From positions 124,001-188,000 of the forward strand of contig NZ_JAATNW010000007.1 in assembly GCF_012911815.1 (NCBI RefSeq): a stretch of DNA of 64,000 nt, read 5' to 3'. The notes under the pieces are model-generated. The model was not told the origin of the DNA and did no database searches. It was given only the letters and a program-made list of their open reading frames with translations. Source of the stretch: Alteromonas ponticola (GTDB lineage Bacteria > Pseudomonadota > Gammaproteobacteria > Enterobacterales > Alteromonadaceae). The translations under genes were made by a program, and so were the position numbers. This document shows, in pieces, positions 46,196 through 56,505 of this stretch; position 1 is the first letter of the stretch, and every line of letters starts with the position of its first letter.

Positions 46196-47449
46196 TTACT
46201 CAGGCAGGTTAAATTTATTTAATGCCTGTGAAAAATCATTGACCAGATCATCTATATCTTCAATTCCCACCGAAAGCCTGACCATGTTGTCATCAATTCC
46301 CATTAACTTTCTTTCGTCTGCCGAGTTTTCAGCATAAATGGTTGCTGCCACCGGCAGCGCCAGTGTACGGTTGTCACCAAGATGGGTTGCACAAATGACT
46401 AAATCCAGAGCGTTTAAAAATTCGACCAGATCGATTCCTTCGCCAAGGGTTATGCTCAGAATAGCACCGTAGCCCTGCGGAAAATGCTCTCGGGCCAGAA
46501 AGTGTTGTGGATGATGAGATAGGCCTGGGTAAAAAACATTCTTGATTTTTTCGTGATTATCTAAAAATGTAGCCAATTTAAGTGCATTGTCGCAGGATTT
46601 CTGGATACGTAACGCCAACGTCTCAAGACCGATAGAAATGGCATGGGCACTTTGCGGTGCCAGGGTTGCGCCCAAATCTCTTAATCCTTTCTTTTTTATC
46701 TGCGTCAGCCCCCATTGGATGGGATCGCCAACTTTGTACTGTTGCTGGATGTTGGGATAGTGCTGCCAGTCATAGTTGCCAGTATCGATTACGGCGCCGC
46801 CCAATACATTACCATGCCCTGACAGATATTTGGTAAGAGAGCTGAGAACCAACGAGACATTCATAGCCTTCGCATCAAAAATAATCGAGGGCGTCATGGT
46901 GTTATCTAATATAAAGAGTATATCTCGCTCTTTGCAGTAACGACCTATCGATTGAACGTCGGCGACCTGAGTGACGGGGTTGGCAATGGTTTCACAAAAT
47001 ACTGCGCGCGTGTTTGGCTGATACGCATCAATCACTTCGGTTAATCTGGTTACATCAACGTAACTGATGTGAATACCAAACGACTCAAGGGTACCCATAA
47101 AGCTACGTGTATTGCCGAATAAATACCGGCTGACTATAATGTGATCACCCTGTTTAAGCAGCGCCAGTAAGGTACTGGAAATCGCTCCCATACCGGTGGC
47201 AAAACAAAGTGCGCCGGCGCCTTTTTCTAAACGACACAGCATCTCCTGCAACGCACTGACCGAAGGTGAAGATGAGCGGGAGTACACATGGCCCGGTTTT
47301 TTGCCCTGAAATACATCAATGATGTCCTGGGCATTTTTATATTCAAACAGGACCGAATTAGTGGTCGGTGAATGCACTGCACCATGCTCAATGCTGCTGT
47401 TTTTTCTATCAAGATGGACTAGCTGTGTCGTCAAGCCTTGCCTGGTCAC
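46196..47449 (-). CDS. Cys/Met metabolism PLP-dependent enzyme (gamma-synthase/lyase family)
   Basis: 417 residues of the cystathionine gamma-synthase/beta-lyase family. YSRSSSPSVSALQEMLCRLEKG is the phosphate-contact Arg region, FATGMGAISSTLLALL follows, LFILDNTMTPSIIF holds the PLP-binding Asp and SSLTKYLSGHGNVLGG the PLP lysine. Unusual are NTRSFMGTLESFGI and the VGDPIQWGLTQIKKKGLRDLG insert. Could be a cystathionine gamma-lyase, methionine gamma-lyase or O-acetylhomoserine sulfhydrylase; I cannot decide. Directly preceded (6 bases) by an acyltransferase gene. Confidence 0.87.
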   Translation of the reverse strand: MTRQGLTTQLVHLDRKNSSIEHGAVHSPTTNSVLFEYKNAQDIIDVFQGKKPGHVYSRSSSPSVSALQEMLCRLEKGAGALCFATGMGAISSTLLALLKQGDHIIVSRYLFGNTRSFMGTLESFGIHISYVDVTRLTEVIDAYQPNTRAVFCETIANPVTQVADVQSIGRYCKERDILFILDNTMTPSIIFDAKAMNVSLVLSSLTKYLSGHGNVLGGAVIDTGNYDWQHYPNIQQQYKVGDPIQWGLTQIKKKGLRDLGATLAPQSAHAISIGLETLALRIQKSCDNALKLATFLDNHEKIKNVFYPGLSHHPQHFLAREHFPQGYGAILSITLGEGIDLVEFLNALDLVICATHLGDNRTLALPVAATIYAENSADERKLMGIDDNMVRLSVGIEDIDDLVNDFSQALNKFNLPE

Positions 47450-47455
47450 CTATTC

Positions 47456-48070
47456 TTACTCCGTCACTTTGCACTGGGCTGGATATCTGGCATTCACCGT
47501 AGCATAAAATCTATAAATTGTTTGCATTTGTTGTTCGATATTTTCATCAACGCATATCACTGGCCCAAATATTAATTTTTTGCGTTTATAATCCAGTCCC
47601 ACGCACTGTACAGGCACATTCGCGGTTTGAGCGATATGCAAGAAACCTTTACGCCATGGGAAGACAGCCTTGCGTGTCCCTTCGGGTGCCAGTACTAGCA
47701 CAATTCTTTGCTTTTGACGTATGTCTGCTGCGGCCTGGGCGACTACACCATGGGACCGGCTTCTATCGATAGGTATGCCACCTATACGCTTCATAAACCA
47801 CACCAGAGGTGGCCTGAATAGGGTGTGCTTACCGAAAAACGACACCTTTAACCGCATTGCCATAATAAACAAGACGCCGAGTACGAAGTCCCAATTGGAT
47901 GTGTGGGGGGCCACGGTCAATACGACCTTGGGTGATTTAATCATTTCACCTTCCGCTCGCCACCCTGATATCCTGAGAAGCCACTGGCACAACGTCGACA
48001 TTGGCAAATTGCCCCCCGACTGAAAGGTGTCAGGTTTGATTTTTGGCGTGATCAGGACTGAATTTGACAT
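47456..48070 (-). CDS. 1-acyl-sn-glycerol-3-phosphate acyltransferase-like protein
   Basis: 204 residues from the ATG at 48070; a TTG at 48112 extends the frame and an ATG at 48001 is also possible; none has a strong ribosome site. PlsC-type domain: HTSNWDFVLGVLF is the HX4D-type catalytic motif, FFGKHTLFRPPLVWFMKRIGGIPIDRSRSHG the second block, and LVLAPEGTRK the substrate-binding EGTR. One membrane segment around the catalytic motif. Likely acylates lysophosphatidate or a related acceptor at the inner membrane. Overlap-close to the PLP gene downstream suggests one operon, with no obvious shared pathway. Confidence 0.86.
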   Translation of the reverse strand: MSNSVLITPKIKPDTFQSGGNLPMSTLCQWLLRISGWRAEGEMIKSPKVVLTVAPHTSNWDFVLGVLFIMAMRLKVSFFGKHTLFRPPLVWFMKRIGGIPIDRSRSHGVVAQAAADIRQKQRIVLVLAPEGTRKAVFPWRKGFLHIAQTANVPVQCVGLDYKRKKLIFGPVICVDENIEQQMQTIYRFYATVNARYPAQCKVTE

Positions 48071-48362
48071 ACTGTTAAATTTGTAACACGTTGATACTTT
48101 GTATATTAGCAAAACCAGCTCACTGATCTAGCTTTACAAAGGCAAATGTCATTGAAGCCACCTCCAAATAGAGTACTATCCCCCCTGACAACAAGCCTTT
48201 GGGAAACCACGCCAGCTATGGTGTATCAAAGTAGTACCCGCTTTTCGCTGCTAATTTGAAGCAGGGATAAAAAGAATTTATTCGTGACAATACTCGATCT
48301 TTTGCCGAGCGATGGCATAATGCGTTTCATCAACGATCATTTTCTCAGCCTAAGGAACCATT

Positions 48363-49556
48363 GTGTTTGAAGTGTTAACTCCCCTTGCACCCGATCCCAT
48401 ACTAGGACTTTCTGTTGCATACAACGAAGACAGCCATCCACAGAAGATAGATTTAGGTGTGGGCGTATATAAAGATGAGCAAGGCAACACCCCTATTCTA
48501 AAAGCAGTGGCAAAGGCGCAACAGAAGCTATTAGCATCAGAAAAATCTAAAACCTACATCTCGCCACAAGGTCATCAAGGTTATATCGATGGCATGCTTA
48601 CATTACTGCTTTCGAACAAGAGCAAGGCTTTGTTGAGCAACCGGGTTGCAGCAGTGCAGGCACCGGGTGGTTGTGGGGCATTGAGAATTCTGGCCGAGTT
48701 AATAGCCCGTGCTAACAAAGAAGCCAGAGTGTGGGTCAGTGATCCAACCTGGGCTAATCATATTCCGCTGATTGGCTCTGCTGGTCTGGCTATTGAAACT
48801 TATCCGTACTTTGATAAAGACACCGCCAGTATTAATTTTGACGCAATGATCAGCACATTGCGACAGTGCAAAAAAGGTGACGTGGTGTTACTGCACGGCT
48901 GCTGCCATAACCCTACCGGTGCTGATTTGACTAACGCACAATGGGATGAAGTATTACAAGTCGCCAAAGAGCGCGAGTTTTTACCCTTTCTGGATGTTGC
49001 ATATCTGGGATTCGGCGATGGGCTCGACGAAGATGCTTACGGTATACGATTGTTAACTGATAACTTGCCAGAAGTGCTGATTGCAGCTTCATGTAGCAAA
49101 AACTTTGGACTTTATCGTGAACGGGTTGGTTTAGCAGCCATCGTTACCAGAGACACGGCTAGCAGCCGGATCGTTCAGGGTCAGATCCAGTCAGTCGCCA
49201 GAGGCATTTATTCCATGCCACCCAGCTACGGCGGCGCCTTAGTCGACATGATATTAAATGACGAACAACTTAAACATGAGTGGGTTACTGAAGTTGACGA
49301 AATGCGCGAACGTATGAAATCACTGCGCGCCATGCTGGTTGATCAACTGGCTGCCAACGGTGCCGACAGAGATTTCAGCTTTGTGAACAAGCAGAAAGGA
49401 ATGTTCTCTTTCCTGTGCATTACCCCGGAACAAGTCAGAGAAATTCGTGCTAATCACAGCGTTTACTTTGTTGAGTCAAGCCGCGTGAACATTGCCGGAA
49501 TCAATCAAAGCAACGTCGAAGCCCTGGCTAAAGCACTCGTTGCAGTCGTTAAGTAA
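48363..49556 (+). CDS. tyrB: Aromatic amino acid aminotransferase
   Basis: 397 residues, the same as E. coli TyrB/AspC. Class I PLP aminotransferase: LGVGVYKDEQGNTPILKAV, LLHGCCHNPTGADLT (PLP Asn), FLDVAYLGFGDGL (PLP Asp/Tyr), SCSKNFGLYRERVGL (Schiff-base Lys and phosphate Arg) and the C-terminal SSRVNIAGI arginine for the substrate carboxylate. GTG start at 48363 with AAGGA 7 bases upstream. Aromatic rather than strict aspartate specificity is inferred from overall resemblance. Monocistronic with a hairpin after the stop. Confidence 0.93.
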   Translation: MFEVLTPLAPDPILGLSVAYNEDSHPQKIDLGVGVYKDEQGNTPILKAVAKAQQKLLASEKSKTYISPQGHQGYIDGMLTLLLSNKSKALLSNRVAAVQAPGGCGALRILAELIARANKEARVWVSDPTWANHIPLIGSAGLAIETYPYFDKDTASINFDAMISTLRQCKKGDVVLLHGCCHNPTGADLTNAQWDEVLQVAKEREFLPFLDVAYLGFGDGLDEDAYGIRLLTDNLPEVLIAASCSKNFGLYRERVGLAAIVTRDTASSRIVQGQIQSVARGIYSMPPSYGGALVDMILNDEQLKHEWVTEVDEMRERMKSLRAMLVDQLAANGADRDFSFVNKQKGMFSFLCITPEQVREIRANHSVYFVESSRVNIAGINQSNVEALAKALVAVVK

Positions 49557-49571
49557 AAAGTAAGGCAGTGA

Positions 49572-49595
49572 TGGGGAGCTGAAATATGCTCCCCA
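49572..49595 (+). terminator. Hairpin after tyrB
   Basis: TGGGGAGC (49572-49579) pairs with GCTCCCCA (49588-49595), 8-base loop, 15 bases after the tyrB stop. Only a weak T-rich stretch (CCATTTACT) follows. Confidence 0.55.
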
Positions 49596-50149
49596 CCATT
49601 TACTGTGACCATGCGCGAGCACATCCTTCATTTCCCAGGCCAAACGCCCACAGGCTCATTTTTTATTTAGTTCCCCTTCCCCGCTATTACGAGACGTCTA
49701 TTGGTTCGTCGGCAACAAACGAGAAACCAGATTTATGTTCTGCAAAGATTCATTTCGTGATTGTGCTGTTCAATTTGTAATTTACTCATTTATAACAAAA
49801 CCTGAACCAGCGATTAAAATTCAATCAATTTGAGGGTATTTTAATCCGTTGACAATATTTAAAGCTGCGCAATACTCTATTAGTTAAATTGAATAAACTT
49901 TCTGCAACGGCTTTATCTATCAGAGGATGGCGTGAGATATGTGGAAGGTTTTGTTCAACTTTTTATAATAATTTGAAGAAAATTTAATGCGGCACTGGTA
50001 TCATTCGCGCCCGCAGTGATAGCTGATTTCCAACATCAGCGAAACATTAAATATCGGTTGTCGTTTTAAAATTATAACGGTACCGCGTCAGATAAATTAA
50101 AAAATAATAAAAATATTTGAGTCAACAACGCATATTGCGGAGAAAACAC
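49596..50149. other. Long intergenic leader before the TonB receptor
   Basis: About 550 bases, AT-rich in the right half, with no gene I can support. A promoter for the receptor is listed separately at 49849. The ~270 bases after it form a long untranslated leader; GGTACCGCG near 50082-50090 is a small palindrome-like feature. No riboswitch class was recognisable. Confidence 0.45.
49849..49876 (+). promoter_or_regulatory. Probable sigma-70 promoter of the TonB receptor gene
   Basis: TTGACA (49849-49854), a 16-base spacer and AATACT (49871-49876). The -35 is perfect; the -10 matches four of six bases. Gives a leader of about 270 bases. Confidence 0.45.
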
Positions 50150-53100
50150 ATGCTTAAATTTACCCGAGTAGCCCTACTGGTCACAAGTGCACTTGTGACC
50201 GCTGGTCAGGCTTCGGCACAAGAAACGTCTTCAGAAATTCGTGGTCAGGTTGTTGATACTTCCGGCAACCCAATTTCTGGCGCAGTGGTCGAAGTAATTC
50301 ATACCCCTACAGGAACCAGAAAGGTATTAACCACTACGGAGAGCGGAATATTCCAAACTTCAGGTTTGACCGTCGGCGGCCCCTATGTTGTCCGCTTACA
50401 AGACGGTTCTCAGTATGAAGCACAGACCATTGACGATCTGTTTTTGCAATTAGGTCGCACGGCCAGCGTCTCGCTAACCGCTGCAGAAAGTCAACCTGAG
50501 TACGAAAAAATTTCAGTCACGGGTCAGGTTGCTATGTCTGGCGCGTTTAAGAAAGGACCCAGTTCAGAATTTACTGAAGGTGACATCAATAAAACACCTT
50601 CGATTAGCCGTGATATCAAGTCGCTGCTAAAGCGTGATTCTAAAATTATTGTCGACCCCACGGCTGATGGCGGTCCGGCTATGTCGATTGCTGGCGGTAA
50701 TGTGCGTGGTAACAGCTTGACCGTAGATGGCGTAAAGCAAAACGACGATTTTGGTTTAAACAAAAATGGCTACCCGGGTCGTCGCACGCCTATTTCATTA
50801 GATGCTATTGAACAGTTATCAGTGAATATTGCGCCGTTCGACGTGACTTACGGTGACTTCCAGGGTGGTAACGTTAACATCGTGACTAAGTCGGGCACTA
50901 ACGAATTCCATGGCTCTGCCTTTTATTTTCGTTCTGACGACAGCCTGATTGGCGATGAAAGTGAAGGTCAGGATCTTAACATTGGTGAATTTAAAGAAGA
51001 CACCTACGGTTTCTCCATTGGCGGACCTATCCTGGAAGATAAACTGTTCTTCTTTGCCTCGTATGAAAAATTTGAAGCGACCTCGCCCTACTCTTTCCCG
51101 CTGGACAACCAGAACGGTAGCATTGAACCCAACGAGCGTATTGGAGTAACACAAGCTGACTTTGACCGTATTGCGCAGATTGCACAAAGTGTGTGGAACT
51201 ACGACATCGGCGGTTACAATGTTCCCAAAGAGGAAGAAGATGAAAAACTGCTGGTAAAATTAGACTGGTATATAAACGATGATCATCGTGCGTCACTGAC
51301 CTACCAGGATAACGAAGGCAATACTGTTCGTGATTACTGGGTTGAAACTTTCCCTAACTCAAACATCGCCAGTGCGCAGTCAAACCGCTACAACCAGGCT
51401 GAAACGTTAGAAGCAGTCAGTTTGCAGGTTTTCTCTGACTGGAATGAAGATTTTTCATCAGAAATTAAAGTATCCAACAAAAAAGTTGTGACTGCACAGG
51501 ACCCTTTATTAGGGGCTAATTTCGGTCAGATGCTGATCACTACGGACAATGGTGGCCAGCTTTACATCGGTCCAGACCAGTTCCGTCATGCTAACGAGTT
51601 GGATAACAATCGCTTTGCGCTTAAGTTAAAAGGTGATTACTACCTGAATGACGAACACAAATTGACTTTCGGCTGGGAACACGAAGAGCTCGAAATTTAC
51701 AACTTGTTCGTTTTCGGTTCAAAAGGGATGTCAATGTTTGAAAGCGTCGAAGCGTTTGAAAACAACCTGGCATTCCATGTGTTCCAAAACTCACTGGACG
51801 GCAATCCTCGCAGTGCGGTAGATGAATTTGAATATTCTATTGATACGTTTTACTTACAAGATGAGTGGAATATCAATTTCGACCTGACACTAACCTACGG
51901 TTTCCGTTATACCACCTACACGAATGATGACAAGCCTGTACTAAATGAAAATTTCGTTACTCGCCATGGTTACACCAATCAGGAAAATTTTGACGGTCTG
52001 GACTTGTTTGAGCCTCGTGTTGGCTTCACCTACAACTTTGACGATGAAACTATTTTCCGTGGTGGCGTTGGCTTGTTCGGTGGTGGCGGTCCCAATGTAT
52101 GGCTGTCAAACTCTTACGGTAACGATGGTGTAAGAAAGGCATTTGCTGGCTGCTTCGGCAGTTGTTTCGACGGCCGCAATACACCACAGGAAGTGCTGGA
52201 CATGCTGGACATGGGTGGCTTTGCCGGCGTTCGTGGCGCGGGTGATACCAATTCTATCTCCCCTGACTTTGACATTCCGAGCGTATGGAAGCTGAACCTG
52301 GGCGTAGAACGCAAACAGGACATCCCTTTCCTGGGCGAAGAGTGGACATTAAGCGCAGACTTCATCTTAAGTGAAGTTAACAATGCAGCCATTTATCGCG
52401 AACTAAACCTTGAGCAGGTTGATACTGCTCCAGACGGACGTCCGGTATTTAGTGAAGTTGCTCCGTTTGACCTTTCCTTAGAAAACACTGGTAAAGGCGG
52501 CGGTCAGGTATGGAGCTTTGGTGCTAATAAAAACTGGTATACCGATTACGGTATGTTTGGTTTGGATCTGGGTTATACCTATCAGGATATCGACGAAGTC
52601 AATCCTGGCAATGCATTCGTCGCGTTTGAAGGCTACTCTATGCCTGCCAACTTCGACTTCCAGTCTGAAACGCTGTACAACTCTGAATATGAAGTACGCC
52701 ATGCTTTATCAGCCAACTTCAGTTGGAGTGAAGCATTGTTCGGCGACAATATGACTACCGTTAACGTATTGTACACCGGCCGTTCTGGCAGACATTACAG
52801 CCACACCATGCGTTCGACCACGGCTGAGTTCGGCGGGTTTGTGGCGGCACCTTTTGCTGACTGGACTGCCTATAACTCACAATCTCTGTACATTCCGACA
52901 GGGCCTAACGATCCTATTGTGAGCTTTGCACCTGGTTTTGATCAAGCTGCGTTCTTCAGCTATATCGGTGATAATGATTGCTTAGCGGATAATGCCGGCA
53001 CCATTTCTCGCCGCCACGCCTGTGAAAGCTCCTGGATAAACCGTATTGATGTGCGTTTCATGCAGGAAATCATGATCACAGACGAGCAGGCAATCGAAGT

Positions 53101-53311
53101 TATCTTCGATATCGAAAACCTGGGCAACCTGTTAAACGATGACTGGGGCCGTGCTGAAGGCTATGTACAGCCGTTTAATGCACCTGTTGTTGACGTATCT
53201 ATTAACGATAACGGACAGTATGTGTATGATAACTTCTCAGAACCTCAGCCATCTGTAGCGTCAGTGGCATCGGTTTGGAAAATTCAGTTAGGTGTACGCT
53301 ACAAGTTCTAA
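50150..53311 (+). CDS. TonB-dependent receptor with N-terminal carboxypeptidase-regulatory-like domain (Oar-like)
   Basis: 1053 residues from the ATG at 50150, with GGAG nine bases upstream (a TTG at 50117 is in frame but weak). Signal peptide about 1-23 (GQASAQE). Residues ~26-105 form a CarboxypepD_reg beta-sandwich (IRGQVVDTSGNPISGAVVEV), then a plug domain (~130-260; MSIAGGNVRGNSLTVDGVKQ, NIVTKSGTNEFHGSAFYF) and a 22-strand-type barrel ending VRYKF. ISVTGQVAMSG may be the TonB box. Oar-like receptors import large or unusual ligands; the ligand is unknown. The conserved cysteines CFGSC (~670) and a late CLADN..HACESS region may form disulfides in loops. Confidence 0.9.
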   Translation: MLKFTRVALLVTSALVTAGQASAQETSSEIRGQVVDTSGNPISGAVVEVIHTPTGTRKVLTTTESGIFQTSGLTVGGPYVVRLQDGSQYEAQTIDDLFLQLGRTASVSLTAAESQPEYEKISVTGQVAMSGAFKKGPSSEFTEGDINKTPSISRDIKSLLKRDSKIIVDPTADGGPAMSIAGGNVRGNSLTVDGVKQNDDFGLNKNGYPGRRTPISLDAIEQLSVNIAPFDVTYGDFQGGNVNIVTKSGTNEFHGSAFYFRSDDSLIGDESEGQDLNIGEFKEDTYGFSIGGPILEDKLFFFASYEKFEATSPYSFPLDNQNGSIEPNERIGVTQADFDRIAQIAQSVWNYDIGGYNVPKEEEDEKLLVKLDWYINDDHRASLTYQDNEGNTVRDYWVETFPNSNIASAQSNRYNQAETLEAVSLQVFSDWNEDFSSEIKVSNKKVVTAQDPLLGANFGQMLITTDNGGQLYIGPDQFRHANELDNNRFALKLKGDYYLNDEHKLTFGWEHEELEIYNLFVFGSKGMSMFESVEAFENNLAFHVFQNSLDGNPRSAVDEFEYSIDTFYLQDEWNINFDLTLTYGFRYTTYTNDDKPVLNENFVTRHGYTNQENFDGLDLFEPRVGFTYNFDDETIFRGGVGLFGGGGPNVWLSNSYGNDGVRKAFAGCFGSCFDGRNTPQEVLDMLDMGGFAGVRGAGDTNSISPDFDIPSVWKLNLGVERKQDIPFLGEEWTLSADFILSEVNNAAIYRELNLEQVDTAPDGRPVFSEVAPFDLSLENTGKGGGQVWSFGANKNWYTDYGMFGLDLGYTYQDIDEVNPGNAFVAFEGYSMPANFDFQSETLYNSEYEVRHALSANFSWSEALFGDNMTTVNVLYTGRSGRHYSHTMRSTTAEFGGFVAAPFADWTAYNSQSLYIPTGPNDPIVSFAPGFDQAAFFSYIGDNDCLADNAGTISRRHACESSWINRIDVRFMQEIMITDEQAIEVIFDIENLGNLLNDDWGRAEGYVQPFNAPVVDVSINDNGQYVYDNFSEPQPSVASVASVWKIQLGVRYKF

Positions 53312-53350
53312 TTAACACCTGGCATTTAGCGAAGCTAATTAAGTAAAAAA

Positions 53351-53374
53351 AGACCCTCGAGTGAGGGTCTTTTT
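53351..53374. terminator. Bidirectional rho-independent terminator between TonB receptor and clpA
   Basis: AGACCCTC (53351-53358), loop GAGT, GAGGGTCT (53363-53370), flanked by AAAAAA on the left and TTTTT on the right, so it works in both directions. It ends the receptor gene and, on the minus strand, clpA. Confidence 0.9.
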
Positions 53375-53396
53375 ATATCTGCATTACGTGTTGTTT

Positions 53397-55673
53397 TTAA
53401 CTTTCTTCCGTTTCCTGTTTTTCCGTACTTTGCATGTTATAGGTGAAATTTAGTTTCTCACCGTCATACTCGACCGTCACATTGCCACCTTTATTCAGTT
53501 CACCAAATAAAAGTTCGTTGGCCAGTTCTTTCTTGATTTCTTCCTTAATCAAGCGAGACATAGGACGTGCACCCATCGCTTTGTCATACCCTTTTTCAGC
53601 CAGGTATGCACGGGCGCCTTCGGACACCTCAAGCGACACCCCTTTCACATCCAATTGGGCCTGTAACTCAATGATAAACTTATCTACTACCTGCAGAATG
53701 ACTTGTGCATCCAGATGGTTAAACCAGATGATGCCATCAAGACGGTTTCTAAACTCAGGCGAAAATACCTTGTTAATTTCAGATAAGGCGTCATGGCTAT
53801 GGTCCTGCTGGCGGAACCCAATTGACTTGCGTACCGTTTCCTGTACGCCCGCATTCGTAGTCATTACCATCACCACATTGCGAAAGTCTACTTTACGGCC
53901 ATTGTTATCGGTCAGGGTACCGTGGTCCATTACTTGAAGCAGTATGTTGTATATATCACTGTGTGCCTTTTCAATTTCATCCAGCAAAACCACTGAATAC
54001 GGATGCTTAATGACTGCATCCGTAAGCAAACCGCCCTGGTCGAAACCTACATAGCCAGGAGGTGCGCCAATCAATCGGCTTACCGCGTGACGTTCCATGT
54101 ACTCAGACATATCAAAGCGAACCAGTTCTACGCCCATGATTTTAGCCAATTGCTGGGTAACCTCTGTTTTACCAACCCCGGTGGGGCCAGCAAACAGGAA
54201 ACTACCAATAGGTTTCGTTTCTGTCCCCAGACCGGAACGAGACAAGTGAATGGCATCAGTTAAGGTTTCAATCGCTTTATCCTGGCCAAATACCACCATC
54301 TTCAGGTTGCGCCCTAAGTTTTGTAGCACCTCTTTGTCAGAGGCGGATACCGATTTCTCGGGTATACGTGCCATTTTCGCGATAATTTGTTCTATATCAC
54401 CTACGTTAATGGTTTTCTTCCGTTTCGACTGTGGTAGCAACCGTTGACTCGCACCCGCTTCGTCAATGACGTCAATCGCCTTGTCAGGTAAATGACGCTC
54501 ATTGATATATTTGGCCGAGAGCTCGGCAGCAGCCTGTAAGGCTTTTTGGGTAAAACGCACGCTGTGATGTTCTTCATAGCGCGACTTCAGCCCTTGCAGA
54601 ATTTTGGTGGTATCACTCACGCTGGGTTCAGATACATCGATTTTCTGAAAGCGGCGAGCCAGTGCACGATCTTTTTCAAAAATCCCCTGATATTCCTGAA
54701 ATGTAGTGGAACCTACGCAACGCAGTTCCCCACTGCTTAACTTGGGTTTGAGCAAATTTGATGCGTCCATCACGCCACCTGAGGCTGCGCCGGCACCAAT
54801 TATGGTGTGGATTTCATCAATAAACAAAATTGCGTTTTCGTCTTTACTGAGCTCACGCAAAATTGATTTTAAGCGTTTTTCAAAGTCGCCGCGGTATTTG
54901 GTTCCGGCCAGCAAACCACCTAAATCAAGTGAATAAATGGTGCTGTTTTCAATAACCGCTGGCACGGTTTCATGCTCGATACGATAGGCCAGACCTTCTG
55001 CGATCGCAGTTTTACCCACCCCGGCTTCACCCACCAGTAGCGGATTGTTTTTACGTCGACGGCAAAGGATCTGGATAGTGCGTTCCAACTCAGCATCGCG
55101 ACCGATCAAGGGGTCAATCTTACCCTCTCTGGCAAGCCGGTTTAAGTCAGTTGCGTATTTTGATAAGGCAGAGCCACCTTCTTCTGCATCTGCGGTGTCT
55201 TCCGCTGCATCAGGAGCCGCCCCACCTTCTTCATCGGCTTTGCTGACGCCGTGGCTGATGAAGTTCACCACATCAAGTCGGGTCACGTCAGACTTTTTGA
55301 GTATATAAACCGCCTGTGACTCCTGTTCACTAAAAATAGCCACCAGTACGTTTGCACCAGTCACCTCATCTTTTCCAGAAGATTGCACATGAAACACCGC
55401 ACGCTGCAGCACGCGCTGAAAACCCAGCGTAGGCTGCGTTTCGCGTTCGTTGCTTTGATCTTCCAAAATCAACGGTGTGGTATCTTTTACAAATTCAATC
55501 AACTCACTCTTGATAGAGTCAATATTCGCTCCGCAAGCTTTTAGCGCCTCCCTGGCAGCGCTGTTATCCAATAGTGCTAGCAGCAAGTGCTCTACTGTCA
55601 TGAATTCATGGCGATGTTCTCTGGCAAAAACAAACGCTTCATTTAAGGTTTGTTCTAATTCTTTATTCAACAT
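53397..55673 (-). CDS. clpA: ATP-dependent Clp protease ATPase subunit ClpA
   Basis: 758 residues, as E. coli ClpA. N-domain (1-145) that binds ClpS, an acidic Ala-rich linker (148-168), AAA-1 with GEAGVGKT (215-222), AAA-2 with GPTGVGKT (about residue 500) and the ClpP-binding loop [10 protein letters not shown]. ClpA unfolds substrates for ClpP. The loop tripeptide is IGF where E. coli has IGL, still fitting the family pattern. It is preceded 23 bases by clpS, so the two share a transcript. clpP is not in the window. Confidence 0.97.
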   Translation of the reverse strand: MLNKELEQTLNEAFVFAREHRHEFMTVEHLLLALLDNSAAREALKACGANIDSIKSELIEFVKDTTPLILEDQSNERETQPTLGFQRVLQRAVFHVQSSGKDEVTGANVLVAIFSEQESQAVYILKKSDVTRLDVVNFISHGVSKADEEGGAAPDAAEDTADAEEGGSALSKYATDLNRLAREGKIDPLIGRDAELERTIQILCRRRKNNPLLVGEAGVGKTAIAEGLAYRIEHETVPAVIENSTIYSLDLGGLLAGTKYRGDFEKRLKSILRELSKDENAILFIDEIHTIIGAGAASGGVMDASNLLKPKLSSGELRCVGSTTFQEYQGIFEKDRALARRFQKIDVSEPSVSDTTKILQGLKSRYEEHHSVRFTQKALQAAAELSAKYINERHLPDKAIDVIDEAGASQRLLPQSKRKKTINVGDIEQIIAKMARIPEKSVSASDKEVLQNLGRNLKMVVFGQDKAIETLTDAIHLSRSGLGTETKPIGSFLFAGPTGVGKTEVTQQLAKIMGVELVRFDMSEYMERHAVSRLIGAPPGYVGFDQGGLLTDAVIKHPYSVVLLDEIEKAHSDIYNILLQVMDHGTLTDNNGRKVDFRNVVMVMTTNAGVQETVRKSIGFRQQDHSHDALSEINKVFSPEFRNRLDGIIWFNHLDAQVILQVVDKFIIELQAQLDVKGVSLEVSEGARAYLAEKGYDKAMGARPMSRLIKEEIKKELANELLFGELNKGGNVTVEYDGEKLNFTYNMQSTEKQETEES

Positions 55674-55696
55674 AATACGCGCCCTCTATCGGTTAA

Positions 55697-56017
55697 CTAC
55701 GCCTGCTCCATGGAGCACATAAGCGGGTGTTGATGCTTACGCGCATACTGATTGACCTGCATAACCTTGGTTTCGGCAACTTCAGCGGTAAATACGCCGC
55801 AAATCGCCTTGCCCTGATAATGAATTGTCAGCATCAGCTGATTGGCCTTTTCAGCATCCATATTAAAAAAGTGCATGAGCACTTCAACTACAAAATCCAT
55901 CGGGGTGTAATCGTCATTATTCAATAACACCTTGTACATTGGCGGCGGCTCAACCTTTTTGCGCACCGTCTCTCGTAGTTTTTCTTTCTCAATACTTATC
56001 GAGTTGTCTTTACTCAT
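55697..56017 (-). CDS. clpS: ClpA adaptor protein ClpS
   Basis: 106 residues, same as E. coli. Delivers N-end-rule substrates to ClpAP. Flexible, charged N-terminus (1-25), then the binding domain: [16 protein letters not shown] with the two Asp that hold the alpha-amino group, and [14 protein letters not shown] with the pocket His. [20 protein letters not shown] matches the C-terminal part. First gene of clpS-clpA; divergent from cspD, an arrangement shared with E. coli. Confidence 0.97.
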   Translation of the reverse strand: MSKDNSISIEKEKLRETVRKKVEPPPMYKVLLNNDDYTPMDFVVEVLMHFFNMDAEKANQLMLTIHYQGKAICGVFTAEVAETKVMQVNQYARKHQHPLMCSMEQA

Positions 56018-56085
56018 AATCTAATCATAGTTTGTACCCAGCGGATTACTTAGAATTTTTTTAATATTAATTCTTTGATTTAACC

Positions 56086-56115
56086 TTGACATCCGGTGGT
56101 TAAAATATCTACAGT
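56086..56115 (+). promoter_or_regulatory. Probable cspD promoter
   Basis: TTGACA (56086-56091), 18-base spacer, TACAGT (56110-56115). The -35 is perfect. Transcription would start near 56122, giving a leader of about 95 bases before the cspD ATG. Confidence 0.55.
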
Positions 56116-56215
56116 TTGGTTTGTGATGAAGATCGTGACAGCTTTATCACGATGTCTCTAGCTTTATTGTGGGGACATATTTGTATGAGTTCAAGGATTA
56201 AGAGGAAGTCGAAGT

Positions 56216-56434
56216 ATGGCGGTTGGTAAAGTAAAGTGGTTTAACAATGCAAAAGGTTTCGGATTTATCGTTCCTGAAGACGGTGGAGAAGATATCTTCG
56301 CGCATTACTCAACCATTCAAATGGAAGGTTATCGTTCTCTCAAAGCTGGTCAGGAAGTGACCTTTGAAGTTCAGCAAGGTCCTAAAGGGCTGCACGCTGA
56401 AAATATCGGTTTAAAAGACGAACCTGAGCGTTGA
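56216..56434 (+). CDS. cspD: Cold-shock-domain protein CspD
   Basis: 72 residues, single cold shock domain. [15 protein letters not shown] contains RNP1 and [10 protein letters not shown] contains RNP2, with [11 protein letters not shown] typical of CspD over CspA. E. coli CspD inhibits DNA replication and is induced in stationary phase. GAGGAAG stands 7 bases before the ATG. Divergent from clpS as in E. coli. Its C-terminus DEPER is short and acidic. A strong hairpin terminator follows. Confidence 0.95.
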   Translation: MAVGKVKWFNNAKGFGFIVPEDGGEDIFAHYSTIQMEGYRSLKAGQEVTFEVQQGPKGLHAENIGLKDEPER

Positions 56435-56460
56435 GTTCTAACCTGAATTAATTTTTAAAA

Positions 56461-56505
56461 AAAAAGGTCTTTTATTGATTCCTTTTGAATATAAAAGACC
56501 TTTTT
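56461..56505 (+). terminator. Rho-independent terminator after cspD
   Basis: AAAAAGGTCTTTTAT (56461-56475) is perfectly complementary to ATAAAAGACCTTTTT (56491-56505); 15-base loop, U-tract built into the second arm. 26 bases after the cspD stop. Confidence 0.85.

Noticed and set aside
49586..49780. 64-codon open frame after tyrB
   Set aside because: It begins inside the tyrB hairpin, has no ribosome site, and the composition is unlike a protein; judged non-coding.
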